64,000 bases of DNA, taken from positions 42,134-106,133 of the forward strand of contig DOTB01000019.1 in NCBI GenBank assembly GCA_003513845.1, in the 5' to 3' direction. Positions 46,115 to 53,823 of the stretch are shown here, in pieces. Under the pieces are notes generated by a model that ran no database searches, was not told where the DNA came from, and was given only the letters and a program-made list of their open reading frames with translations. The DNA comes from Candidatus Atribacteria bacterium. Its GTDB lineage: Bacteria > Atribacterota > Phoenicimicrobiia > Phoenicimicrobiales > Phoenicimicrobiaceae. Position 1 is the first letter of the stretch. Each line of letters opens with the position of its first letter. The position numbers and the translations under genes are program-made.

Positions 46115-47305
46115 CTAATCCTTATTTATTTTCTTCAATTTTTTTTCTGCTTCCCGGGCGTATTCTGATTGAGGAGCAAGTTCGATTACTCGGGAAAGAA
46201 ATTTTTGGGCTTCTTCTTTTTCCCCTATTTTATCATAAGATAATCCCAAATAATAGTTAACTTCTATATTGAGAGGAGATATTTTTTCTACTTTTTCTAA
46301 ATATTCTATTGCTTGAGAATACTTCTTTTTCTCAAAATATAGGTAGCCAACCTTGAAGTTGAGACTAATTCGAGTTCCTCTGTAATTATATCTTATTGAA
46401 CTGGTTGAACTGGTTAAAGAAGAGTTGTTTTCTAACAAATCTATTATATCTAAAGCCTTTAAATAATAATCCAGAGCTTTATCGTATTCGTTATTAAAAG
46501 GAACCAGGCTCCTTATCTCATAAATATACCCTAATTTAAGATAACTATCTAAATCGGTGGGGTCTTCGGCAATAATTTTTTCATATTGAGGGATAACTCG
46601 TTCAGCTATCTCATTTGCCTTTCGATAGAGACTATAAGCCTTAAAAATATTTTTGTTGTTGTACTCTATAATCCCTTTTTGGAGATAACATCGCCCGAGA
46701 TAATAATAGCTTTCGGTATGATTTGGATCCAGTTCAATCGATTTTTCAAATTCAGTAATAGCTTTATCGTATTCTCCCTGGCTAAAATAGGATATCCCCA
46801 TCCTGAAAGGAGTCTGGGGTTGGGATTGGGATTGGGATTGGGATTGGGTTTGAGATTGGAATTGGGTTTGGGTTTGAGATGGAGCTTTAGGCCGTATAAA
46901 TCCGGAAACGACAATCACTGCCTGAGGATTAATCGGGTCATTAGTTTCCACATAAATTCTCTTGGTAAATCTTCCTATCATATCCATTGAATTAACCGTA
47001 ATTTTTAACTCCCCTATTTCTCCCGGATTAAGTTCTTTGGGGGAAATAATTGGGTCGATGCAGGATTCACAAGCAACCTTAGTTCCCTTAATAATTAAAA
47101 CCTCATCACCTATATTTTCAAATTTAAAGATATGAGTAGGTAGCTCATCGGGAGGAATTTCTCCAAAATCCCAGGATTCTTCTAAAAAGTAAATAGAAGG
47201 ACCGGAATTGGCCTCCGCAATAGTAGTAGCAGTAATAAATCCCAGGGGTAAAGCTTGAGCTATAAAAATAAAAATTAAAGAAAAAATAACATAACATTTA
47301 TTCAT
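46115..47305 (-). CDS. DUF1573 and TPR periplasmic protein
   Basis: 396 residues with a signal peptide (hydrophobic 7-28). Residues 38-140 (YFLEESWDFGEIPPDELPTH, KFENIGDEVLIIKGTKVACE, KRIYVETNDPINPQAVIVVS) are a DUF1573 Ig-like domain. A Gln/Ser/Thr linker (about 145-165) follows, then TPRs (YDKAITEFEKSIELDPNHTE, SYYYLGRCYLQKGIIEY, IEYLEKVEKISPLNIEVNYY). The linker is encoded by GGGATT repeats on the plus strand. Envelope protein of unknown role, divergent from lptF/G. Confidence 0.85.
   Translation of the reverse strand: MNKCYVIFSLIFIFIAQALPLGFITATTIAEANSGPSIYFLEESWDFGEIPPDELPTHIFKFENIGDEVLIIKGTKVACESCIDPIISPKELNPGEIGELKITVNSMDMIGRFTKRIYVETNDPINPQAVIVVSGFIRPKAPSQTQTQFQSQTQSQSQSQSQPQTPFRMGISYFSQGEYDKAITEFEKSIELDPNHTESYYYLGRCYLQKGIIEYNNKNIFKAYSLYRKANEIAERVIPQYEKIIAEDPTDLDSYLKLGYIYEIRSLVPFNNEYDKALDYYLKALDIIDLLENNSSLTSSTSSIRYNYRGTRISLNFKVGYLYFEKKKYSQAIEYLEKVEKISPLNIEVNYYLGLSYDKIGEKEEAQKFLSRVIELAPQSEYAREAEKKLKKINKD
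46813..46871 (+). repeat. GGGATT hexamer repeats, G-quadruplex-capable
   Basis: The plus strand has GGGG-TT-GGG-ATT-GGG-ATT and further GGGATT units, five consecutive G-runs spaced by two to three bases. It codes the Gln/Ser-rich linker of the overlapping minus-strand gene; the G-rich strand is the template strand for that gene. Confidence 0.75.
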
Positions 47306-47339
47306 TTATATTTCTCTCTCCTATTTTTTAATCTTTTTA

Positions 47340-47368
47340 ATTATATAATAGTTATATCTCTTTAGCAA
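47340..47368 (-). promoter_or_regulatory. Promoter of the DUF1573/TPR gene
   Basis: On the minus strand: TTGCTA (47363-47368), 17-bp spacer, TATAAT (47340-47345), 35 bp before the ATG at 47305. Good match to the sigma-70 consensus. Confidence 0.65.
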
Positions 47369-47370
47369 AT

Positions 47371-47401
47371 GTAAACAAAGGTGCCTGGCACTTTTGTTTA
47401 C
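47371..47401. repeat. GTAAACAAAGGTGCC palindrome, copy 1
   Basis: 15-bp arms around one base, GTAAACAAAGGTGCC-T-GGCACTTTTGTTTAC, one mismatch. Nearly identical to 51749-51779. It sits between the divergent promoters. Confidence 0.8.
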
Positions 47402-47402
47402 A

Positions 47403-47431
47403 TTTTATAAAAAACAAAAATGTGATATACT
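47403..47431 (+). promoter_or_regulatory. Probable lptF/G promoter
   Basis: Extended -10 TGATATACT (47423-47431) with a weak -35 (TTTTAT, 47403-47408), about 25 bp before the start codon. Weak evidence. Confidence 0.35.
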
Positions 47432-47454
47432 TATAAAAATATTTACAGTACGGG

Positions 47455-48570
47455 GTGATGGCTATAAATATATCAATTAGGAAGATTTCACGGCCAAAGA
47501 TATTAGACCGTTATATTGTAAAAGAAGTGATGAGTTTTGTTGCCCTGGCAGTTGCTGCTCTTACCATTATGTTAATTATGCAGACTCTCTTTGAATTAAT
47601 GGATATGTTAATCAATAAGAAAGTAGCCTGGCCCTATATTGCAAAACTATTAATCTATCGTCTCCCGGCATTTTTGGTAGTAACCTTCCCCATTTCTCTG
47701 CTTGCCTCCAGCGAATTAGCTATTGGTCGTCTTTCTACAGATGGGGAAATAACAGCAATGAGAGCGGGAGGAATAAGCTTACGCCGAATAATGATCCCCT
47801 TTTTAGTTGCTGCTCTGGCTATAAGTATTTTAGCTTTTGTAATTAATGATTACATCGTTCCTGAGGCCAATCATATCTCTCAAAATATTATCAGGGAAAT
47901 CGTGTTAAAGAAGGGGCCACCTAACATCAGAAGAAATGTATTTTTCCGTGATGCTGAAAACCGCTATTTTTATATAAATCGGCTGGATGAAAAAAATATG
48001 ATTATGCAGGATATTATGGTCTATGAAATGACCCGAGAAAAATTTCCCAGAATGATAACTGCTAAGATTGGTAAATGGGTGGTTGACACCTGGAAACTGG
48101 AGAACGGGACTATTTATAATTACGACGAAAATGGCAAAATTAGTTATGAAATGAGTTTTGTAAATTTAGATATCATTGTTAAGGAAGATTTACAAAAATT
48201 CTTTAAAAATCAGAGGACTCCTCAGGAGATGAGTAGTAAAGAACTAAAGCAACAGATAGATATTTTGCAACAAGCAGGAGCAGATACTAAAAATTTTGAA
48301 GTAGATTTACATATGAAATATTCTATCCCCTTTACCGGTTTAATCTTTGTCCTGCTGGGAGTACCTTTAGGCTTGCGGGTAAAGCGGGGGAGTAAAGCAA
48401 CTGGAGTAATCATCAGTATTGTTTTAGTTTTATTTTATTATATTTTACTTTCCACTACCCGGTCATTTGGTCGAGGGGGTATGTTGGTTCCGATTCTGGC
48501 AGCTTGGGCGCCTAATATATTTTTTGGAACTTTAGGGGTGTTTATTATGTTTGGAGCGGAAAAGAAGTGA
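47455..48570 (+). CDS. LptF/LptG family LPS-transport permease
   Basis: 371 residues. LDRYIVKEVMSFVALAVAAL and PYIAKLLIYRLPAFLVVTFP, ISLLASSELAIGRLSTDGEI, TAMRAGGISLRRIM are the YjgP/YjgQ signature; periplasmic beta-jellyroll about 130-260 (VFFRDAENRYFYINRLDEKN); C-terminal membrane segments HMKYSIPFTGLIFVLLGVPL, GLRVKRGSKATGVIISIVLV. It forms the inner-membrane channel of the Lpt machine with LptB, absent here. Only one copy is in the window, so F and G cannot be told apart. Start is GTG 47455 or ATG 47458. Confidence 0.93.
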   Translation: MMAINISIRKISRPKILDRYIVKEVMSFVALAVAALTIMLIMQTLFELMDMLINKKVAWPYIAKLLIYRLPAFLVVTFPISLLASSELAIGRLSTDGEITAMRAGGISLRRIMIPFLVAALAISILAFVINDYIVPEANHISQNIIREIVLKKGPPNIRRNVFFRDAENRYFYINRLDEKNMIMQDIMVYEMTREKFPRMITAKIGKWVVDTWKLENGTIYNYDENGKISYEMSFVNLDIIVKEDLQKFFKNQRTPQEMSSKELKQQIDILQQAGADTKNFEVDLHMKYSIPFTGLIFVLLGVPLGLRVKRGSKATGVIISIVLVLFYYILLSTTRSFGRGGMLVPILAAWAPNIFFGTLGVFIMFGAEKK

Positions 48571-48625
48571 ATCAATTGACCGATTCACCAATTTACCAAT
48601 TTACCAATTAAAGACCATTTATAGA
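48571..48625. repeat. CCAATTTA octamer array
   Basis: Begins two bases after the lptF/G stop: TTGACCGATTCACCAATTTA and further CCAATTTA units. Confidence 0.7.
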
Positions 48626-48707
48626 TATTAGTTTTAATATTAGTTTTCAACAAAAGAAATAAAGATGGTTTTTAGATAAAGATATCTTGTAAGGAAATGT
48701 AAGAAAT

Positions 48708-50993
48708 ATGATACAAAATGGAAGAATAGGACAGGCATCTCGCCAGTCTATGGGGAAAAATAGAAAAAGTGACAAAAGGGACAGGCAACTTTTTAGGTCA
48801 AAAAGTAGCCTGTCCCCATTTTCATTAGTATTATTTGTATTAATTTTATTTCTAAATTTTGCAAACTTAGATATCGGAGTTAGTCTGATATCCTTTGCTC
48901 AGGAAGCAGGAGAGGCACCAGAGACCCAGGCAACTGAAGAGATACAAGAAACCATAGAAACAATAAAATCAGCAGGAGAAGCAGGAACAGCAGGAGAAGA
49001 AACGGAAGAAGAATTAGATATCTCATTAAAGGCTGAATATATCACTTATGAAAAGGTAGAGGGCGAAGACCTGATTATTGCCAAAGATGGAGTAGATTTG
49101 AAATATCAGGATATCGAGATAAAAGCTGATTATCTGAAAATTAATTTAAATACTAATCTTTTTTCTGCCTCCGGAAAAGTTTATTTCTTGCAAGAAGAGA
49201 CTGAAACTCGCTGTGAAGAGATTTCATATAACTGGAAAACCAAAAAAATAATTTTACTCCAATTAAAAGGTGAATTAACCGGGGAAGGGGTAAAAGGAAA
49301 AATTTATTATAGTGGAGAGAAGATGGAAAATTTCCCAGAGACAGTAGAAATTACGGAGGGAAATTTTACCACCTGTGAATTAGAAGAACCTCATTATCAC
49401 ATCGTTGCCAAAAAAATGATCATCTATCCTAAAGATAAAATAATCGCCCATAACATCTCCTGGTACGAAGGAAAAACCAAAATTATTACCCTCCCCTACT
49501 TCTTAATTTTCTTGGACCGTAAAACCCAGCAACCCATTCTTCCTAAGATAGGCCAGAATAGCACAGATGGCTGGTTTATAAAAACAAATTTTAATTATTA
49601 TATAGACGAAAAATCTTATGGAACCCTCTATATCGACTGGCTACAAAAGAGAGGTATTGGTACTGGTTTTGAACATACTTTTGAAATAGGAGATGAAAAC
49701 AGTAATGGAGAGACTTCTTTCTACTTATATCAAATTAAGGAAAAGAATACCGATAAATTTAAATTAACTGGCAATCTAAATTATAAACAAGAATTCACCG
49801 AAAAAAATCTCAAAACTCAAGTAACTTTAAACTATGGTGGCACTAAAACCAAAGATTCGGTACCTTATAATACCTTGAAATCTCAATTCAGTATAGATAA
49901 AGATGGAGAAAAATACAACCTTAAACTTACTGGTAAATACAATTTCAGTGGAACAGGATTGGGAGAAGAAGATTTAAGTATCGATGGTAATATTAAATTA
50001 AGCCATAACTATACTTTTAACGATAAATTAAATTCTGCCCTGACTTTGGTCTATACCGACAAAAACCCAGCGAGTTGGGAAGTAGCAGACCTTGAGTTAA
50101 AACCGAAATGGGAACTAAAATATAAGGGTGAGGGTTACAGCTTAAATGTGACAACTGAAAAGAGGTTTGACCTGGATGGAGATGATTATACTGGAGAAAA
50201 TGTTTCTAAAATAATTGACCGCTTGCCAGAATTCGACTTTAAAAAGAGCCCGACTCCCCTTGGAGATACTAAGATTACCTATGATATTGATGCCTCGGTA
50301 GCACATTTTTATGAAGCATCTACTGAAGAAGATAACTGGCGGGGAGAGTATATTATTAACCTGAAAAGACCTTTTGATTTGGGTAAATATTTCACCCTAA
50401 CTCCTTCGGGGGTTTTTCGACAAGATGTCTATCTGACCGGTGAAGCTCGCTACTTATTGGGAGGAAAAATAGATTTAAAGGCAGTTTATAACCCTTATAT
50501 CTCCTCTACCCTATCCTATAGTTATAATAAATCTGTTGGTCCGACCCCCTTTAATTTTGATTATATAGCTCCTCTGACCAATACAATAAGCGGAAAATTG
50601 ACCTTAAAGCCTACTGAAAAAGTTAAATTAGATTTATCTACTAATTATAATTTTGTTACGGAAAATTTTGATAATTTAGTGGCAAAATTAGAATATAAAC
50701 CAAAAGACGACTGGAAGATGAATTTTAATACTTCGTATAATTTAAATACTAAAGAATGGACCAAGAAGGTAAATTCCAGTCTTGACTTACAGTTGACAGA
50801 TAATTGGAAAGTTAAATATAAAGGTGTGGTCGATTTAGAGGATTTTAAACTGACTAACAGTGTAGTAGGAATTACTCGGGACCTTCACTGCCGAGAGATA
50901 ACTATAAACTATAAGCAGGCCAATAAGTCTTTATGGGTGGAATTCTATATTAAAGCTTTCCCTACAGAGAAGATAACTCTGGGGGGACAGTAG
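48708..50993 (+). CDS. lptD: LptD-like outer-membrane LPS assembly protein
   Basis: 761 residues. A hydrophobic signal (about 40-65, LVLFVLILFLNFANLDIGVS), then an OstA/LptA-like jellyroll (about 103-230: EYITYEKVEGEDLIIAKDGV, FSASGKVYFLQEETETRCEE) and a long beta-barrel of alternating strands ending with RDLHCREITINYKQANKSLW and FYIKAFPTEKITLGG, the LptD C-terminal signature. It inserts LPS into the outer leaflet. Residues about 23-41 before the signal are encoded by a dispersed GGGACAGGC…GCCTGTCCC hairpin, so the N-terminus has been extended or rebuilt; a start at ATG 48750 is possible. Confidence 0.93.
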   Translation: MIQNGRIGQASRQSMGKNRKSDKRDRQLFRSKSSLSPFSLVLFVLILFLNFANLDIGVSLISFAQEAGEAPETQATEEIQETIETIKSAGEAGTAGEETEEELDISLKAEYITYEKVEGEDLIIAKDGVDLKYQDIEIKADYLKINLNTNLFSASGKVYFLQEETETRCEEISYNWKTKKIILLQLKGELTGEGVKGKIYYSGEKMENFPETVEITEGNFTTCELEEPHYHIVAKKMIIYPKDKIIAHNISWYEGKTKIITLPYFLIFLDRKTQQPILPKIGQNSTDGWFIKTNFNYYIDEKSYGTLYIDWLQKRGIGTGFEHTFEIGDENSNGETSFYLYQIKEKNTDKFKLTGNLNYKQEFTEKNLKTQVTLNYGGTKTKDSVPYNTLKSQFSIDKDGEKYNLKLTGKYNFSGTGLGEEDLSIDGNIKLSHNYTFNDKLNSALTLVYTDKNPASWEVADLELKPKWELKYKGEGYSLNVTTEKRFDLDGDDYTGENVSKIIDRLPEFDFKKSPTPLGDTKITYDIDASVAHFYEASTEEDNWRGEYIINLKRPFDLGKYFTLTPSGVFRQDVYLTGEARYLLGGKIDLKAVYNPYISSTLSYSYNKSVGPTPFNFDYIAPLTNTISGKLTLKPTEKVKLDLSTNYNFVTENFDNLVAKLEYKPKDDWKMNFNTSYNLNTKEWTKKVNSSLDLQLTDNWKVKYKGVVDLEDFKLTNSVVGITRDLHCREITINYKQANKSLWVEFYIKAFPTEKITLGGQ
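48778..48816. repeat. GGGACAGGCAACTTTTT hairpin inside lptD
   Basis: Arms 48778-48794 and 48800-48816 with one mismatch. The same arms form the terminator at 32106-32172. Located between the lptD start and its signal sequence. Confidence 0.8.
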
Positions 50994-51156
50994 ATTAGTC
51001 GTTAGTGAATAGTGAATAGTAAATAGTCGTTAGTAGGACAAGGACATTGCGATACGCCCTTATACAACCAATTCTTTCATGCAAGTAATTATGTAGGGGC
51101 ACGATGCATCGTGCCCCAACACCATAAGCAATCATAATAATCATATAATCTTTAAG
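50994..51156. repeat. TTAGTNN heptamers and REP-like palindrome
   Basis: 50996-51034 has TTAGTCG/TTAGTGAATAG units; 51096-51117 is a perfect 22-bp palindrome with core GGGCACGATGCATCGTGCCC. Convergent gene ends, no gene between. Confidence 0.8.
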
Positions 51157-51726
51157 TTATTGCGTAGTGATTAAAGCTGTAACTTTTACTATATCAAAAT
51201 CTGCACCGCCTTCTCCAGAATCACTTCTTGAATCGGGTTTATTCATTGAAGAACCAAGATCGGTGTATATAGTAAAATAAGGTTCTAAGTAATCATAAGT
51301 ATTATTCCCTGGATCCGTAGTTAGAACATTAATATCGATGCTACTCGGACTTCCTAAATCACTAACAGCAATAGTTACTTGCAACGTTTTTTCGCTTGAT
51401 GATGAATCAGTTAATGATATCGATGCTGACCCCTCTTCTACCCGACTAAAATAAACACCCGTGCTATCAAATTTAACATAATAAAAATCATTTTCCCAAT
51501 CTTCTACATTATAGTCTGGCCCATCAGCAGAATTTTCGTCTGTATCCAAAGCTATATAATATATTCCATCGTCAGTATTTATCTCCCCTTTTACTTCTAC
51601 TGTGATTTTCAATTGATACGCAGGTTTCCCTGGTCCCGGTCCGGGACCATCAGGCCACCTCGCACATCCACTAACAGCTACTGCTATCCCTAATAATATT
51701 AATAAACTCCATATTATCTTTTTCAT
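51157..51726 (-). CDS. Lipoprotein of unknown function
   Basis: 189 residues from ATG 51726 (GGGGAA upstream; the open frame above it lies in a palindrome). Lipobox IAVAVSGCARW at about 21, Gly/Pro linker (PDGPGPGPGKPA), then a beta-rich domain: IYYIALDTDENSADGPDYNV, FYYVKFDSTGVYFSRVEEGS, LQVTIAVSDLGSPSSIDINV. The layout resembles surface beta-sandwich domains. No family recognised. Confidence 0.65.
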   Translation of the reverse strand: MKKIIWSLLILLGIAVAVSGCARWPDGPGPGPGKPAYQLKITVEVKGEINTDDGIYYIALDTDENSADGPDYNVEDWENDFYYVKFDSTGVYFSRVEEGSASISLTDSSSSEKTLQVTIAVSDLGSPSSIDINVLTTDPGNNTYDYLEPYFTIYTDLGSSMNKPDSRSDSGEGGADFDIVKVTALITTQ

Positions 51727-51748
51727 TCTATTCCCCTTTTGCAAAAAT

Positions 51749-51779
51749 GTAAACAAAAGTGCCTGGCACTTTTGTTTAC
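51749..51779 (-). terminator. Perfect palindrome after lptA, terminator-like
   Basis: GTAAACAAAAGTGCC-T-GGCACTTTTGTTTAC, perfect 15-bp arms, beginning two bases after the lptA stop and followed by ATTTTTG on the transcript strand. Same element as 47371-47401. Confidence 0.65.
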
Positions 51780-51780
51780 A

Positions 51781-52467
51781 TTAGTCTAATTTGATGCCAC
51801 TTTGGACATTGCCTTCTACTTCTAATCTTTCAGTTTCAATATAAAAGATGGCTTTGTCTCCGGTGATCCATCTTCCGCCTTCTTTTTCTTCTATCCTCAC
51901 TTTTCCGATTAAGTCTATTTTTTGTTCTTTATCATTATATATTGCTTTCTCAGCAGTGATAATATAGTCTTTCTTAAAAATCTTTACCTCTCCAGTAGCA
52001 GTTAAATCTCGGGTATCAGTAAAAATCTCCAACATATTACAATTCCAAACGATATTGTCTTCCTTCTCTTCTTTATCTTTTCGCTCTTGGATTAATATTA
52101 CTTTCTCTTGAAAGACATATTTTTTATCATTAAGAAAAGCTTCAAGGGTTTCGCCAGTAATAGTGATATCACTCTGGACTAATTTTATATCACCTTTTAT
52201 CTGGCCAATCTTTTTATCTACGTCAAAATCAGCTTCCCGGGCGGTTAGAGTAATATCTTCTTGGGTGATAATGACATTCCCTTCAAATATCATTTTATCA
52301 GTACTCTTATCATAAGTTACATTATTTGCCTCTATATTTACTACCGATTCTTCTGCCTCTTTTTTTTCTTCCTGGGCAAAAGCGCAAAATGATAAAAATA
52401 TAATTAAAGACAGGCTAAAAAGTATAGTAAAAATTTTGATAAAATACATACTCTTATAATTTCTCAT
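51781..52467 (-). CDS. lptA: LptA-like periplasmic LPS-binding protein
   Basis: 228 residues; signal peptide (hydrophobic 9-31, FSLSLIIFLSFCAFAQEE). VNIEANNVTYDKSTDKMIFE, GNVIITQEDITLTAREADFD and DIKLVQSDITITGETLEAFL are OstA/LptA jellyroll repeats; YIITAEKAIYNDKEQKIDLI and AIFYIETERLEVEGNVQSG end it. It bridges LptC to LptD. Its start overlaps by 14 bp the end of a HEPN toxin gene, with no ribosome site of its own that I can see, so it may depend on translation of that gene. Confidence 0.9.
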   Translation of the reverse strand: MRNYKSMYFIKIFTILFSLSLIIFLSFCAFAQEEKKEAEESVVNIEANNVTYDKSTDKMIFEGNVIITQEDITLTAREADFDVDKKIGQIKGDIKLVQSDITITGETLEAFLNDKKYVFQEKVILIQERKDKEEKEDNIVWNCNMLEIFTDTRDLTATGEVKIFKKDYIITAEKAIYNDKEQKIDLIGKVRIEEKEGGRWITGDKAIFYIETERLEVEGNVQSGIKLD

Positions 52468-52891
52468 TTATTTTCAAAACTCCTTTCTTATGGAGAAATA
52501 TTCTGCAGAAATTTAGAACTTTTTCAGCATCTTTTAAAGCACTTCTTATATCCTCTACTGTAAAATGCTGAAAAGGGACTCCTCCTGGCAAACCATTAGG
52601 ATATCTTGTAGGAATATAATAACGGTCTAATCTTCTGCATTCATTTATAATTTCTGAAAATTCTGAAACCTTATTCTTTATTTTTTCACAAAAATCATAT
52701 AAAGAATGACCTATTACCATTCTTTCTCCTTGGGCATAAAGACAGGATTTCATTGCTTTTTCTGCAGATTGTTGGGCTATAAAACATCCTTTATCCAAAA
52801 ACTTCTTTTCTCTATTCAACCATCTCACAAATTCAAGATCATCTTCTGATTGCCTAAACCATCGAAGAGCTTCCTTGCTCGAGTCTTTCAT
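52454..52891 (-). CDS. HEPN-domain protein (putative RNase toxin)
   Basis: 145 residues. ALRWFRQSEDDLEFVRWLNR, GCFIAQQSAEKAMKSCLYAQ and GERMVIGHSLYDFCEKIKNK are the HEPN helices; the Rx4H motif is RMVIGH. RLDRYYIPTRYPNGLPGGVP is the conserved C-terminal block of the MNT-HEPN group. It overlaps the upstream MNT gene by 38 bp and the downstream lptA by 14 bp. Confidence 0.9.
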   Translation of the reverse strand: MKDSSKEALRWFRQSEDDLEFVRWLNREKKFLDKGCFIAQQSAEKAMKSCLYAQGERMVIGHSLYDFCEKIKNKVSEFSEIINECRRLDRYYIPTRYPNGLPGGVPFQHFTVEDIRSALKDAEKVLNFCRIFLHKKGVLKINEKL

Positions 52892-53189
52892 AGATAACTT
52901 CTCCTTCTCTATTTATTCTTTCAATAAAGGGATTTTTTTCTTTAAGCATCTTATCAAATTCTTCTGGTGTATAGGCAAGTATATCAAAAGCAATGGGGAT
53001 ATCCCATATAAGGTAAAGTTCTTTTAATCTATCTAAAAACCTCTTTTTAGTTTCATAAATCACGATAATATCTACATCACTATATTTGTCTTCCTCTTCT
53101 TTGCACCAAGAACCAAATAGAATTATCTTTACCGGGTTTAACTTTTTATACAAAGATATGATAGATTTTTTTAATTCCTCTTTATTCAT
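52854..53189 (-). CDS. MNT-type nucleotidyltransferase (antitoxin)
   Basis: 111 residues. VKIILFGSWCKEEEDKYSDV followed by DIIVIYET has the GS-x10-DxD site; PIAFDILAYTPEEFDKMLKE is the C-terminal part. First gene of a HEPN/MNT pair inserted between lptC and lptA. Confidence 0.92.
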   Translation of the reverse strand: MNKEELKKSIISLYKKLNPVKIILFGSWCKEEEDKYSDVDIIVIYETKKRFLDRLKELYLIWDIPIAFDILAYTPEEFDKMLKEKNPFIERINREGEVIYERLEQGSSSMV

Positions 53190-53223
53190 CCTAATTCACC
53201 GAAATCAATATTAAGTTCTTTTA

Positions 53224-53808
53224 TCAATGAATCTTAAAAGTTACTTTTACATTCCCCCGTAATTCAAGTTTGTTTAATTCAACATCGCTGGTAAGCCAAT
53301 CAGCAGTAATTTTATTTTCTTTTACTAACAATTCTACTGGCTCCAGGCTGGCTAAGGTCTCTTCTTCCGAATCCCAGTAAAATCTGTCTCCTTTTAAGAT
53401 ATCCCCTTCCTTAGTCTCAATAACTACCTCTCCCACTAATTCCATACTCTTGTTTCCCATATCGGCAATACATCTATTAAGCTGGATATTTAGATATGGT
53501 TCATTATCTTTAAAGATAACCGCTTTTTTAATCTTTTCAAAGATGGTCTTTTTACGGTCCTCAGCTAACGATATTTTATCAGCTTCTATTTCCCATTCCT
53601 TTTTCCCGAATTTAACTCCTACCACTGTCCCCTTTTCAATCTTAACTGGGGCTTCTTTAACTTCGATATCCTCTTCTTCGATTTCTTCAATCCCTTCTTC
53701 TGTTTCGCCCGTATCCCCATCTTTCCCCTTATTATATATAAAATAAAAAGAAAGGGCTATAGCTAGAATTATTATTAAAATAAACCATAAATGTTTTTGT
53801 TTAAGCAT
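53224..53808 (-). CDS. lptC: LptC-like protein
   Basis: 194 residues. One N-terminal membrane anchor (about 7-24, LWFILIIILAIALSFYFIYN), a very acidic linker (GETEEGIEEIEEEDIEVKEA) and an OstA-like jellyroll: WEIEADKISLAEDRKKTIFE, VVIETKEGDILKGDRFYWDS, ITADWLTSDVELNKLELRGN. It receives LPS from LptF/G and passes it to LptA. No clear ribosome site at ATG 53808. lptC and lptA would be adjacent without the HEPN/MNT pair. Confidence 0.87.
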   Translation of the reverse strand: MLKQKHLWFILIIILAIALSFYFIYNKGKDGDTGETEEGIEEIEEEDIEVKEAPVKIEKGTVVGVKFGKKEWEIEADKISLAEDRKKTIFEKIKKAVIFKDNEPYLNIQLNRCIADMGNKSMELVGEVVIETKEGDILKGDRFYWDSEEETLASLEPVELLVKENKITADWLTSDVELNKLELRGNVKVTFKIH

Positions 53809-53823
53809 ATTATAATAATATCA

